Both the position numbers and the translations under genes were made by a program. A stretch of DNA of 64,000 nucleotides from Streptomyces sp. NRRL B-24085 (lineage in GTDB: Bacteria > Actinomycetota > Actinomycetes > Streptomycetales > Streptomycetaceae), in the NCBI RefSeq assembly GCF_001282115.1, contig NZ_LJBR01000015.1, forward strand, positions 1 through 64,000, in the 5' to 3' direction. The notes beneath the pieces are model-generated. The model saw only the letters and a program-made list of their open reading frames with translations, made no database searches and had not been told where the DNA came from. This document shows, one piece after another, positions 10,007 through 18,336 of this stretch. Numbering within the stretch: position 1 is the first letter of the stretch; the number at the start of each line of letters is the position of its first letter.

Positions 10007-11719
10007 GTGATCGACGCGTACGAGGACCCCGGCACGCCCGACGTCCGGGGCGGCTGGCGTTATCTGTGGTGGCTGGTGCGCTGCCAGCCGGGGCGGTCCG
10101 CGGCCGGGGCGCTGCTGGGCAGTACCTGGATGGTGCTGCTGGCGGCGACGCCGTACCTGATGGCGAAGGCGATCGACGAGGGTCTGGAGCCGGGCGACTG
10201 GCCGGCGCTGGCGGGCTGGAGCTGCGCGCTGTTCGCGGTCGGTTCGTTCAACGCCTGGCTGAGCATCATGCGGCACCGCACGATGACCCGGGTGCGGATG
10301 GACGCCAACTTCCGCACGGTCAAGGTGGTCGTCGGGCAGGCGGTCCGGCTCGGCGCCGCGCTCTCGCGCCGGACCGGGGCCGGTGAGGTCGTCACGATCG
10401 GCGTGGGCGACGTGCAGACGATCGCCGGCGCCCTGACCGTGGTCGGCCCGGGGGTGGGCGCCTGCGTCGCCTATCTGACGGTCGCCGCCGTGCTGGTCTC
10501 GGTCTCCCCGGTCCTCGCGGCCGTGGTCCTGCTCGGCATCCCGGCCATCGTCGTCCTCGTGGGCCCGTTCCTGTCCCGCCTCCAGGGCGCCGAGACGGAG
10601 TACCGCGACCGGCAGGGCGTCCTCACCGCCCGTATCGCCGACCTGGCGGGCGGCCTGCGCGTCCTCAACGGCCTCGGCGGCAAGTCCCTGGTCGCCGACG
10701 CCTTCCAGCGGGACTCCCAGCGCCTGCGGTCCCAGGGCTACCGGGTCGGCGCGGTCACGAGCTGGGTGCAGGCCCTCGGCGTCGGCCTGCCCACCCTGTT
10801 CCTCGCCGTGGTCACCTGGCTCGCGGCCCGGCTGGCCGCCCGGGGGGACATCACCGTGGGCGAGCTGGTGGCGGTGTACGGCTATGTCGCGGTCCTGGTC
10901 GGCCCGGTGGCGTTCTGGGTGGAGTGCGGGTACCAGCTGAGCCGGGGCGTGGTCGCGGCCCGGCGGGTCGTACGGTTCCTGCGCCTGGAGCCGCTGGAGG
11001 ACCGGGGCACCCGGGACGCCCCGGCGGAACCCTCGGTCCTGCACGACCCGGAGTCGGGGGTGAGCATCCTGCCGGGCCAGCTGACGGCACTGGCCGCGGC
11101 ACACCCCACGGACACGGCCGCGGTCCTGGACCGTCTGGCCCGCTACACCCCGTCGCGGGCGACCTGGGCCGGGGTCCCCGTGGACGAGATCAGGCTGCCC
11201 CAGGTCAGGGAGCACATCCTGCTGGCGGACCACGAGGCGGACCTGTTCGCGGGAAGCCTGCGCGAGGTGGTGGCGCCCCACAAGGGGAACTGCGCGGCCG
11301 GTCACAGCGCACTCGCGGCCGCCCTGCACGCGGCCGTGGCGGACGACATCGTGCAGGGCCTCCCCGACGGTCTCGACTCACCCGTCGACGCCCAGGCCCG
11401 CAACCTCTCCGGCGGCCAGCGCCAGCGCGTCCGGCTGGTCAGGGCCCTCCTCGCCGACCCGGAGGTCCTCCTGGCCGTGGAACCCACCTCCGCCCTGGAC
11501 GCCCACACGGAAGCCCTCGTGGCCGAACGCCTCAAGCGCGCCCGTGACGGCCGCACCACAGCCGTCACCACCACCTCCCCTCTCGTCCTGGACCAGGCCG
11601 ACACGGTCCTCTACCTGGTCGACGGCAAGCTCGCCGCGACCGGCACCCACCAGCAACTCCTCGGCACGGAACCGGGATACCGCGCCCTGGTCGCGCGAGA
11701 CGTGGAGGTCGTGAAGTGA
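10007..11719 (+). CDS. ABC exporter half-transporter with degenerate ATP site, pair 2 subunit A
   Basis: 570-residue exporter half starting at GTG 10007. Membrane domain at residues 20-310. In the ATPase domain the Walker A loop is gone: GQLTALAAAHPTDTAA stands where GxxGxGKS/T should be. Walker B reads LLAVEPTSALD (Asp lost), and the H-loop His is missing (AVTTTSPLVLDQAD). The signature NLSGGQRQRVRLVRA is intact. It therefore probably cannot bind ATP normally through its own Walker motifs, but can complete the site of its partner encoded immediately downstream (GTGA overlap). Confidence 0.92.
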   Translation: MIDAYEDPGTPDVRGGWRYLWWLVRCQPGRSAAGALLGSTWMVLLAATPYLMAKAIDEGLEPGDWPALAGWSCALFAVGSFNAWLSIMRHRTMTRVRMDANFRTVKVVVGQAVRLGAALSRRTGAGEVVTIGVGDVQTIAGALTVVGPGVGACVAYLTVAAVLVSVSPVLAAVVLLGIPAIVVLVGPFLSRLQGAETEYRDRQGVLTARIADLAGGLRVLNGLGGKSLVADAFQRDSQRLRSQGYRVGAVTSWVQALGVGLPTLFLAVVTWLAARLAARGDITVGELVAVYGYVAVLVGPVAFWVECGYQLSRGVVAARRVVRFLRLEPLEDRGTRDAPAEPSVLHDPESGVSILPGQLTALAAAHPTDTAAVLDRLARYTPSRATWAGVPVDEIRLPQVREHILLADHEADLFAGSLREVVAPHKGNCAAGHSALAAALHAAVADDIVQGLPDGLDSPVDAQARNLSGGQRQRVRLVRALLADPEVLLAVEPTSALDAHTEALVAERLKRARDGRTTAVTTTSPLVLDQADTVLYLVDGKLAATGTHQQLLGTEPGYRALVARDVEVVK

Positions 11720-13494
11720 GCAGGGGTCACCTCCCCGTCGCCGATCAGGTCACCGTACGGCGGGCCGCCGGCCGGCTGGTCCGCAAGGACGCCCGCGCCT
11801 TCACCGCCGTCCTCGCCCTGAACTCCGCCGCCGCCCTCACCGGCCTCGCCGGGCCCTGGCTGCTGGGCCGGATCATCGACGAGGTACGTGCCGGCGCGGG
11901 CGTGTCCGCGGTGGACCGGCTCGCCGCCGTCCTCGTGGTGTGCGCGACCGGCCAGCTCCTCCTGGCCCGCTGGGCCCGCTATGTCGGCCACCGCTTCGGC
12001 GAGCGCACCCTGGCCCGCGTCCGCGAGGAGTTCGTGGACCGCACGCTCGCCCTGCCCGCCTCGGTCGTGGAACGCGCCGGCACCGGTGACCTCACCGCCC
12101 GGGGTACCGCCGACGTGGCCACCGTCGGCACCACGCTCCGCGACGCGGGCCCCGAACTGCTCATCAACTCCGTGCAGTTCCTGTTCCTGCTCGCCGCGGT
12201 GTTCGTGCTGGACCCGCTGCTCGGCGCGGTCGGCGTGTTCGGCCTGCTGCCCATCTGGTTCGTGCTGCGCTGGTACCTGCGCCGGGCGCGGGACGGTTAC
12301 CTGGCCGAGGGCGAGGCCACCTCCGACGTCGCCGAGATCCTCGCGGCCACCGCGTCCGGGGCCCGCACGGTCGAGGCGCTGCGGCTTCAGGAGCGGCGCG
12401 TGCGGGCGAGCCGGGAGGCCCTCGACACGGCCCGCCGCACCCGTCTGTACACGCTCCACCTGCGCAGTGTGTTCTTCCCGGTGGTGGAGGTGGCGTACAT
12501 CCTGCCGGTGGCCGGCGTGCTGCTGGTCGGCGGCGCCCTGCACGCGCGGGGCGTGCTGAGCCTGGGTTCGGTCGTGGCGGCCGCCCTGTATCTCCAGCAG
12601 TTGGTCACCCCGCTCGACCAGATCCTCGTGCGGGTCGAGCAACTCCAGTCCAGCGGGGCCTCGTTCGCCCGGGTGGAGGGCCTCGCCGCGGCCCCGCGGG
12701 CCGACTCCACGGACTCGCCCACCCCGGCCGGCGACCGTATCGACGTCACCGGTGTGCGCTACTCCTACGGCCGCGGCGGGGAGGTCCTGCACGGCGTCGA
12801 CCTGACCGTGCGCCCCGGCGAACGGCTCGCGGTGGTCGGTCCGTCGGGCGCGGGGAAGACCACGCTCAGCAGACTGCTCGCCGGTGTCGACGCGCCCACG
12901 TCGGGCTCGGTGACCGTCGGGGGCGTACCCGTGGTCGGCCTGGGTCCCGAGCAGCTGCGCCGCCAGGTCGTCCTGGTCACCCAGGAGCACCATGTCTTCC
13001 TGGGCACGGTCCGCGACAACCTCCTCATCGCCGAACCCGGCGCCGGGGACAAGGAGTTGTGGGCCGCCCTGGCCGCTGTCGGGGCCGACGGGTGGGTGCG
13101 GGAGCTGCCCGAGGGGCTCGACACCCCGCTCGGCGAGGACGGTTGCCGTACGGACGGCTCGCAGGCGCAGCAGCTCGCCCTGGCCCGGGTGGTGCTGGCG
13201 GATCCGCACACGCTGATCCTCGACGAGGCGACCGCGCTGCTCGATCCCACGACCGCCCGGCACACCGAGCGCGCCCTGGGCGCCGTACTCGAAGGACGCA
13301 CGGTCATCGCGATCGCGCACCGGCTGCACACCGCGCACGACGCCGACCGGGTGGCGGTGATGGAGAACGGCCTGCTCACCGAACTCGGCACGCACGAGGA
13401 GCTGGTGGCGGCGGGCGGGGCGTACGCGGCGCTGTGGGGGTCGTGGCACGGGGACCGGCCGCCGGTGCCCGGGCAAGGTGGCTCGTCCGCATAG
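11716..13494 (+). CDS. ABC exporter half-transporter, pair 2 subunit B
   Basis: 592-residue exporter half, GTG start overlapping the previous stop. Membrane domain at residues 20-320. ATPase domain with intact Walker A GPSGAGKTTL, Walker B LILDEATALLD and H-loop AIAHRLHT, but a broken signature TDGSQAQQLALARV in place of LSGGQ. Its defects complement those of subunit A: all lost residues fall in one composite site and the other site is fully canonical. This predicts an asymmetric, obligate heterodimer. The substrate is unknown; it lies downstream of exporter pair 1 with a 28-bp gap, probably in one operon. Confidence 0.92.
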   Translation: MSRGHLPVADQVTVRRAAGRLVRKDARAFTAVLALNSAAALTGLAGPWLLGRIIDEVRAGAGVSAVDRLAAVLVVCATGQLLLARWARYVGHRFGERTLARVREEFVDRTLALPASVVERAGTGDLTARGTADVATVGTTLRDAGPELLINSVQFLFLLAAVFVLDPLLGAVGVFGLLPIWFVLRWYLRRARDGYLAEGEATSDVAEILAATASGARTVEALRLQERRVRASREALDTARRTRLYTLHLRSVFFPVVEVAYILPVAGVLLVGGALHARGVLSLGSVVAAALYLQQLVTPLDQILVRVEQLQSSGASFARVEGLAAAPRADSTDSPTPAGDRIDVTGVRYSYGRGGEVLHGVDLTVRPGERLAVVGPSGAGKTTLSRLLAGVDAPTSGSVTVGGVPVVGLGPEQLRRQVVLVTQEHHVFLGTVRDNLLIAEPGAGDKELWAALAAVGADGWVRELPEGLDTPLGEDGCRTDGSQAQQLALARVVLADPHTLILDEATALLDPTTARHTERALGAVLEGRTVIAIAHRLHTAHDADRVAVMENGLLTELGTHEELVAAGGAYAALWGSWHGDRPPVPGQGGSSA

Positions 13495-13727
13495 CGAACA
13501 TGAACTCCCGGACAACGAACGATTTCCGGCCAAGTTTCTGACGCGCTCCTGACAGTACGGGCTTTCCGGTGCCACTCTTCCCACGGCCGCCGCACAGCAA
13601 CCTCACAGATCCCTCGCTGTGTTCCGATCCGCGGCCACCTGCACCTCGTTCCGCGTACCGCCCGGACGGTCGACCCACCGTCCGGTCTCCCCTGGCCGCG
13701 TGATCCGCGGCCGCGCAGAAGGAGTCA
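13495..13727 (+). promoter_or_regulatory. Upstream region of first M4 protease gene
   Basis: The 233-bp gap contains a less G+C-rich part (about 13495-13575) likely to hold the promoter, and ends in AGAAGGAG just before the protease start. No unambiguous -10/-35 pair or operator was recognised. Confidence 0.35.
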
Positions 13728-15776
13728 GTGTTGAGAGACCGTTCCTCCCACAGACGCACCCCCCACACCCTGCCCCGCAAGGCCGCCGCCGTGGCCCTTG
13801 TCGGCGTCTCGGCCCTGATCGCCGCGGCCGTCCAGTCGGGCGCCGCCACCGCAGCCCCGGAGAAGGCACCGTCGGCCGCGAGCAAGGTGATCCCGGGCGC
13901 CGAGTCCCTCAAGCTCAGCCCCGCCCAGCGCGCCGAGCTGATACGCCAGGCGAACGCCACGAAGGCGGACACCGCCAAGGACCTCGGCCTCGGCAGCAAG
14001 GAGCAGCTGGTCGTCCGTGACGTCGTCAAGGACGGCGACGGCACGCTGCACACCCGCTACGAGCGCACCTACGACGGCCTGCCCGTCCTCGGCGGCGACC
14101 TCGTCGTGGAGACCACGAAGTCGGGGGCGACCGAGGGGGTCGTCAAGGCGACGAACAAGACCATCAAGGTCGCCTCCGTGACCCCGAAGGTGACCGCCGC
14201 CAAGGCCACCGCGCAGGCGCTGAAGGCCGCGCAGGCCGCCGGCGCCGAGAAGGCCGACACCAACCGCGCCCCGCGCAAGGTGATCTGGGCCGGCAACGGC
14301 ACCCCGACCCTGGCGTACGAGACGGTCGTCGGCGGTCTCCAGGAGGACGGCACGCCGAACGAGCTGCACGTGATCACGGACGCGGCGACCGGGGCGAAGC
14401 TCTACGAGTACCAGGCCATCGAGACCGGCACCGGCAACACCATGTACAGCGGAACGGTCACCCTCGGCACCACCCAGTCCGGGTCGACGTACAACCTGAC
14501 CGACGGGGCGCGCGGCGGCCACAAGACGTACAACCTCAACCGCGGCACCTCCGGCACGGGCACCCTCTTCTCGGGCCCCGACGACGTGTGGGGCAACGGC
14601 AGCGCCTCCAACGCGGAGACGGCCGGCGCGGACGCGCACTACGGTGCCGCGCTCACCTGGGACTACTACAAGAACGTGCAGGGGCGTTCGGGCATCCGCG
14701 GTGACGGGGTCGGGGCGTACTCCCGGGTCCACTACGGCAACAACTACGTCAACGCGTTCTGGTCGGACAGCTGCTTCTGCATGACGTACGGCGACGGCTC
14801 GGGCAACACCCACCCGCTGACGTCGATCGACGTGGCCGGTCACGAGATGACCCACGGCGTCACGTCGAACACCGCGGGGCTCAACTACTCGGGCGAGTCC
14901 GGCGGTCTGAACGAGGCGACCTCCGACATCTTCGGCACGGCCGTCGAGTTCTACGCCAACAACTCCTCCGACGTCGGTGACTACCTCATCGGCGAGGAGA
15001 TCGACATCAACGGCGACGGCACCCCGCTGCGCTACATGGACAAGCCCAGCAAGGACGGCGCGTCCAAGGACAGTTGGTACTCGGGGATCGGTTCGGTGGA
15101 CGTCCACTACTCGTCCGGCCCGGCGAACCACTTCTTCTACCTCCTGTCGGAGGGCAGCGGCACCAAGACCATCAACGGTGTCACCTACAACTCCTCGACG
15201 TCGGACGGCCTTCCGGTCACCGGCATCGGCCGGGACAAGGCGGAGAAGATCTGGTTCCGCGCACTGACCACGAAGTTCACGTCGACGACGAACTACGCGG
15301 CGGCCCGCACCGGCACCCTCGCGGCGGCCGGTGAGCTGTACGGCACCACGAGCGCCGAGTACACGGCCGTGGCGAACGCCTGGGCGGGCGTGGCGGTCGG
15401 CTCGCGTCCCGGCGGCGGCGGTGGCGGCACCTCGTTCGAGTCGACCACCGACGTATCGATTCCGGACAACGGGGCGGCGGTCAACTCGCCGATCACCGTG
15501 TCGGGGCGTACGGGCAACGCGCCCTCGAACCTCGCGGTGTCGGTCGACATCGTGCACACCTACATCGGTGACCTCCGGGTGCAGCTGATCGCCCCCGACG
15601 GCACGGCGTACACGCTGAAGGCGTACGGGACCGGCGGCAGCACCGACAACCTCAACACCACGTACACGGTGAACGCCTCCTCCGAGGTCGCCAACGGGAC
15701 CTGGCAGTTGCGGGTCCAGGACAACGCGGCCCAGGACACCGGTTACATCAACAGCTGGAAGCTGACCTTCCCGTAG
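13728..15776 (+). CDS. Secreted M4 (thermolysin-family) metalloprotease with P domain
   Basis: 682-residue exported zinc protease. A signal peptide (about residues 1-43, ending ...SGAATAA) is followed by FTP/PepSY-type propeptide regions (45-200) and the M4 catalytic domain. Zinc ligands are in HEMTH (H372, H376) and GGLNEATSD (E396), with E373 catalytic and H460 in DVHYSSGPANH as the transition-state His. After a Gly-rich linker (GGGGG) the last 110 residues form a proprotein-convertase P domain (DVSIPDNGAAVNSPITVSG ... VRVQ-like strands). GTG 13728 lies only 3 nt from GGAG; TTG 13731 is an alternative. It is a tandem paralogue of the next gene, which lacks the P domain. Confidence 0.93.
   Translation: MLRDRSSHRRTPHTLPRKAAAVALVGVSALIAAAVQSGAATAAPEKAPSAASKVIPGAESLKLSPAQRAELIRQANATKADTAKDLGLGSKEQLVVRDVVKDGDGTLHTRYERTYDGLPVLGGDLVVETTKSGATEGVVKATNKTIKVASVTPKVTAAKATAQALKAAQAAGAEKADTNRAPRKVIWAGNGTPTLAYETVVGGLQEDGTPNELHVITDAATGAKLYEYQAIETGTGNTMYSGTVTLGTTQSGSTYNLTDGARGGHKTYNLNRGTSGTGTLFSGPDDVWGNGSASNAETAGADAHYGAALTWDYYKNVQGRSGIRGDGVGAYSRVHYGNNYVNAFWSDSCFCMTYGDGSGNTHPLTSIDVAGHEMTHGVTSNTAGLNYSGESGGLNEATSDIFGTAVEFYANNSSDVGDYLIGEEIDINGDGTPLRYMDKPSKDGASKDSWYSGIGSVDVHYSSGPANHFFYLLSEGSGTKTINGVTYNSSTSDGLPVTGIGRDKAEKIWFRALTTKFTSTTNYAAARTGTLAAAGELYGTTSAEYTAVANAWAGVAVGSRPGGGGGGTSFESTTDVSIPDNGAAVNSPITVSGRTGNAPSNLAVSVDIVHTYIGDLRVQLIAPDGTAYTLKAYGTGGSTDNLNTTYTVNASSEVANGTWQLRVQDNAAQDTGYINSWKLTFP
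14969..15060 (+). repeat. 92-bp direct repeat, copy 1 (within M4 protease gene)
   Basis: This stretch is identical base for base to 17291-17382 in the neighbouring paralogue. It encodes the YLIGEEIDINGDGTPLRYMD segment and flanks. Identity at all synonymous positions is far above the rest of the pair, suggesting gene conversion or very strong constraint. Confidence 0.9.
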
Positions 15777-15793
15777 GTCGCTCCGGCCCGGAC

Positions 15794-15841
15794 AGGGCGC
15801 CGTCCCGGTGGTTCGACTCCCCGGGGCGGCGCCCTCTTTTT
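15794..15841 (+). terminator. Intrinsic terminator after first M4 protease
   Basis: A 15-bp stem (AGGGCGCCGTCCCGG with CCGGGGCGGCGCCCT, one G-T pair) and a 12-nt loop are followed by TCTTTTT. It lies 17 bp after the stop codon. Confidence 0.9.
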
Positions 15842-15893
15842 GCCATCCCATGACTGACGGGTTGTTGGGGCTTTGCCCAGCTCAAGTCGCTTT

Positions 15894-15908
15894 ACATTGC
15901 TGCAATGT
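15894..15908. promoter_or_regulatory. Palindrome upstream of second M4 protease
   Basis: Perfect palindrome ACATTGC-T-GCAATGT, followed 6 bp later by GTTGG...CCAAC (15915-15935). It lies in an A+T-richer stretch about 150 bp upstream of the second protease start. It could be a repressor or activator site; the factor is unknown. Confidence 0.45.
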
Positions 15909-16058
15909 TCACCTGTTGGTCGACTTTCGGCCAACATCACATCGGGGTCATGACATGTACGCGCCTTGATGCCACGCTTCCTCACAACCGCCGCACAACT
16001 TCACTGCCACCCCGGAAGGCACCCCACGCCCTCCGGGCTCCCCCACGAAGGAGCTTGT

Positions 16059-17726
16059 GTGACCCCCCTCTACGCGCGTCACAAGCGCACCACCCTGGCC
16101 ATCGCCACCGCCGTCGCGGCCGGGGCCCTGCTCACCACCGGTCTGACCACCGGAAGTGCCGCCGCCGTGACCCCGGCCGAAGGCACCGGCACGGCAACCC
16201 TCGCGGGTGCCCCGGTCCAGCTCTCCGCGGCCGCGCGCACGTCCCTCATCAAGGAGCAGCAGGCCGACGCCGGGACCACGGCCCGGGAGATAGGCCTCGG
16301 CGCCAAGGAGAAGCTGGTCGTCAAGGACGTCGTCAGAGACGCCGACGGCACGGTCCACACCCGTTACGAGCGCACCTACGAGGGCCTGCCCGTCCTCGGC
16401 GGCGACCTGGTCGTCCACGAGTCGAAGTCCGGTACGACCGAGGGCGTCTCCAAGGCGACGGCCAAGACCATCAAGGTCGCCTCCCTGACCCCGAAGGTCA
16501 CCGTCGCCAAGGCGGAGACCCAGGCGCTGAGCGCTGCCAAGGCCGCGGGTTCCGACAAGACCGCCGCCGACGGCGCCCGCAAGGTCGTCTGGGCCGCCTC
16601 CGGCAGCCCTGTCCTCGCCTACGAGACGATCGTCGGCGGCTTCCAGGACGACGGCACGCCGAGCCGGCTCCACGTCATCACCGACGCGGCCACCGGCAAG
16701 AAGCTCTACGAGTACCAGGACATCGAGAACGCGACCGGCACCGGCAAGAGCCTGTACTCGGGCACGGTCAGCCTGGAGACGACCCTGTCGGGCTCGACGT
16801 ACCAGCTGACCGACGGCACCCGCGGCGGCCACAAGACGTACAACAAGGCGCACGGCACCAGCTCCTCCGCGGGCACCCTGTTCACGGACGCCGACAACGT
16901 CTGGGGCACCGGCGCGGCCTCCAGCTCCACCACCGACCAGACGGCGGCCGTCGACGCCGCCTACGGCGCGGCGGAGACCTGGGACTTCTACAAGTCCACC
17001 TTCGGCCGCAGCGGCATCAAGAACAACGGTGTCGCGGCCTACTCCCGGGTCCACTACGGCAACCAGTACGTCAACGCGTTCTGGGACGACAGCTGCTTCT
17101 GCATGACGTACGGCGACGGCGAGGGCAACGTCAACCCGCTGACCTCGCTGGACGTGGCCGGCCACGAGATGAGCCACGGCGTCACCTCGAACACGGCGGG
17201 CCTGAACTACTCCGGCGAGTCCGGCGGCCTCAACGAGGCGACCTCGGACATCTTCGGCACGGGCGTGGAGTTCTACGCCGCCAACTCCAACGACGTCGGT
17301 GACTACCTCATCGGCGAGGAGATCGACATCAACGGCGACGGCACCCCGCTGCGCTACATGGACAAGCCCAGCAAGGACGGCGGCTCGGCCGACTACTGGT
17401 CCTCCTCCGTCGGCAGCAAGGACGTCCACTACTCGTCCGGCGTCGCGAACCACTTCTTCTACCTCCTCGCGGAGGGCAGCGGCGCCAAGACGATCAACGG
17501 CGTGTCCTACAACTCGCCCACGTCCAACGGCTCCACGGTCACCGGCATCGGCCGCGCCAAGGCGCTGCAGATCTGGTACAAGGCGCTGACGACGTACTTC
17601 ACGTCGACGACCAACTACAAGGCGGCCCGCACGGGCACGCTCTCGGCGGCGTCGGCCCTGTACGGCTCCACCAGCACCGAGTACAAGGCGGTGGCGGCGG
17701 CCTGGTCCGCGGTCAACGTGAGCTAG
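16059..17726 (+). CDS. Secreted M4 metalloprotease (paralogue without P domain)
   Basis: 555-residue exported neutral protease. GTG 16059 is preceded by GAAGGAG (16047-16053) and begins MTPLYARHKRTTLAIATA, a signal peptide ending near residue 36. Propeptide at 40-180, then the M4 domain with HEMSH (H369, E370, H373), GGLNEATSD (about E393) and DVHYSSGVANH (H457). It stops right after the catalytic domain, so it lacks the P domain of the upstream copy. The two propeptides share runs such as KEKLVVKDVV/KEQLVVRDVV and YERTYEGLPVLGGDLVV. The genes are separately terminated, so they probably have separate promoters. Confidence 0.93.
   Translation: MTPLYARHKRTTLAIATAVAAGALLTTGLTTGSAAAVTPAEGTGTATLAGAPVQLSAAARTSLIKEQQADAGTTAREIGLGAKEKLVVKDVVRDADGTVHTRYERTYEGLPVLGGDLVVHESKSGTTEGVSKATAKTIKVASLTPKVTVAKAETQALSAAKAAGSDKTAADGARKVVWAASGSPVLAYETIVGGFQDDGTPSRLHVITDAATGKKLYEYQDIENATGTGKSLYSGTVSLETTLSGSTYQLTDGTRGGHKTYNKAHGTSSSAGTLFTDADNVWGTGAASSSTTDQTAAVDAAYGAAETWDFYKSTFGRSGIKNNGVAAYSRVHYGNQYVNAFWDDSCFCMTYGDGEGNVNPLTSLDVAGHEMSHGVTSNTAGLNYSGESGGLNEATSDIFGTGVEFYAANSNDVGDYLIGEEIDINGDGTPLRYMDKPSKDGGSADYWSSSVGSKDVHYSSGVANHFFYLLAEGSGAKTINGVSYNSPTSNGSTVTGIGRAKALQIWYKALTTYFTSTTNYKAARTGTLSAASALYGSTSTEYKAVAAAWSAVNVS
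17291..17382 (+). repeat. 92-bp direct repeat, copy 2 (within M4 protease gene)
   Basis: Exact copy of 14969-15060, 2322 bp downstream and in the same orientation and reading frame. Recombination between the copies would fuse the two protease genes in frame. Confidence 0.9.
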
Positions 17727-17742
17727 TCACGAGTGGCTGAAC

Positions 17743-17781
17743 GGGCGGTACCCGGGACGAAGGCATTCCCGGGTACCGCCC
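17743..17781 (+). terminator. Terminator hairpin after second M4 protease
   Basis: Perfect 15-bp stem (GGGCGGTACCCGGGA / TCCCGGGTACCGCCC) with a 9-nt loop and a weak T-rich tail (TACTCTT). It ends 14 bp before the next start codon. Confidence 0.85.
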
Positions 17782-17795
17782 TACTCTTGGGTCCC

Positions 17796-18305
17796 ATGTC
17801 CTTCACGTACGACGACGTCGGCGCCACCCGGCGGAGCGGCTTCTGCCCGCCCGGCTTCCACCCCCTGCACGTCCGCACGCGCATAGGCGAGGGCCACGAC
17901 GTCTTCCGGAAGGCCTCCGAGGCGGTCCTGACCTGGGAGATGCACCGCGCCCTGGGCGTCGGCATAGACGCCACCGCGGACCGCGCGGCCCCCGACGTGG
18001 ACGTCACGGTCACCCTGGCCGGCGTCATCAAGGCTCCGTGCCGAGTCGTCTGGACGGTCGAGGAACACCGCCGCGCGGGCTGGGCCTACGGCACCCTGAC
18101 CGGCCACCCCGAATGCGGCGAGGAGTCCTTCGTCGTCGACCGCACGGGCGACGGCACGGTATGGCTGACGGTCTCCGCCTTCAGCAAGGGCGCGAAGTGG
18201 TACTCCCGGGCGGGGGGTGCGGCGACCCGGGGACTCCAGCACGCCTACGCACGGCGGTGCGGGTCCGTCCTGCGCAGGCTGTGCGGCGGAGAGGACGCGG
18301 GCTGA
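17796..18305 (+). CDS. DUF1990 family protein
   Basis: 169-residue soluble protein starting MSFTYDDVGATRRSGFCPPG. The YDDVGATR, GFHPLHVRTRIGEG and HPECGEESFVV motifs identify DUF1990 (YndJ/SRPBCC-like cytosolic family of unknown function). ATG 17796 is chosen; a GTG at 17733 would read through the terminator hairpin. It converges on glgP, 31 bp away. Confidence 0.75.
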   Translation: MSFTYDDVGATRRSGFCPPGFHPLHVRTRIGEGHDVFRKASEAVLTWEMHRALGVGIDATADRAAPDVDVTVTLAGVIKAPCRVVWTVEEHRRAGWAYGTLTGHPECGEESFVVDRTGDGTVWLTVSAFSKGAKWYSRAGGAATRGLQHAYARRCGSVLRRLCGGEDAG

Positions 18306-18336
18306 GCGCAGCGGCCCGGCCCGCGCCCCGCACCGC

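Noticed and set aside
10007..11719. ABC half-transporter without Walker A considered as a pseudogene
   Set aside because: The frame is intact with normal codon bias, the signature motif is preserved, and the defects are complementary to those of its coupled partner.
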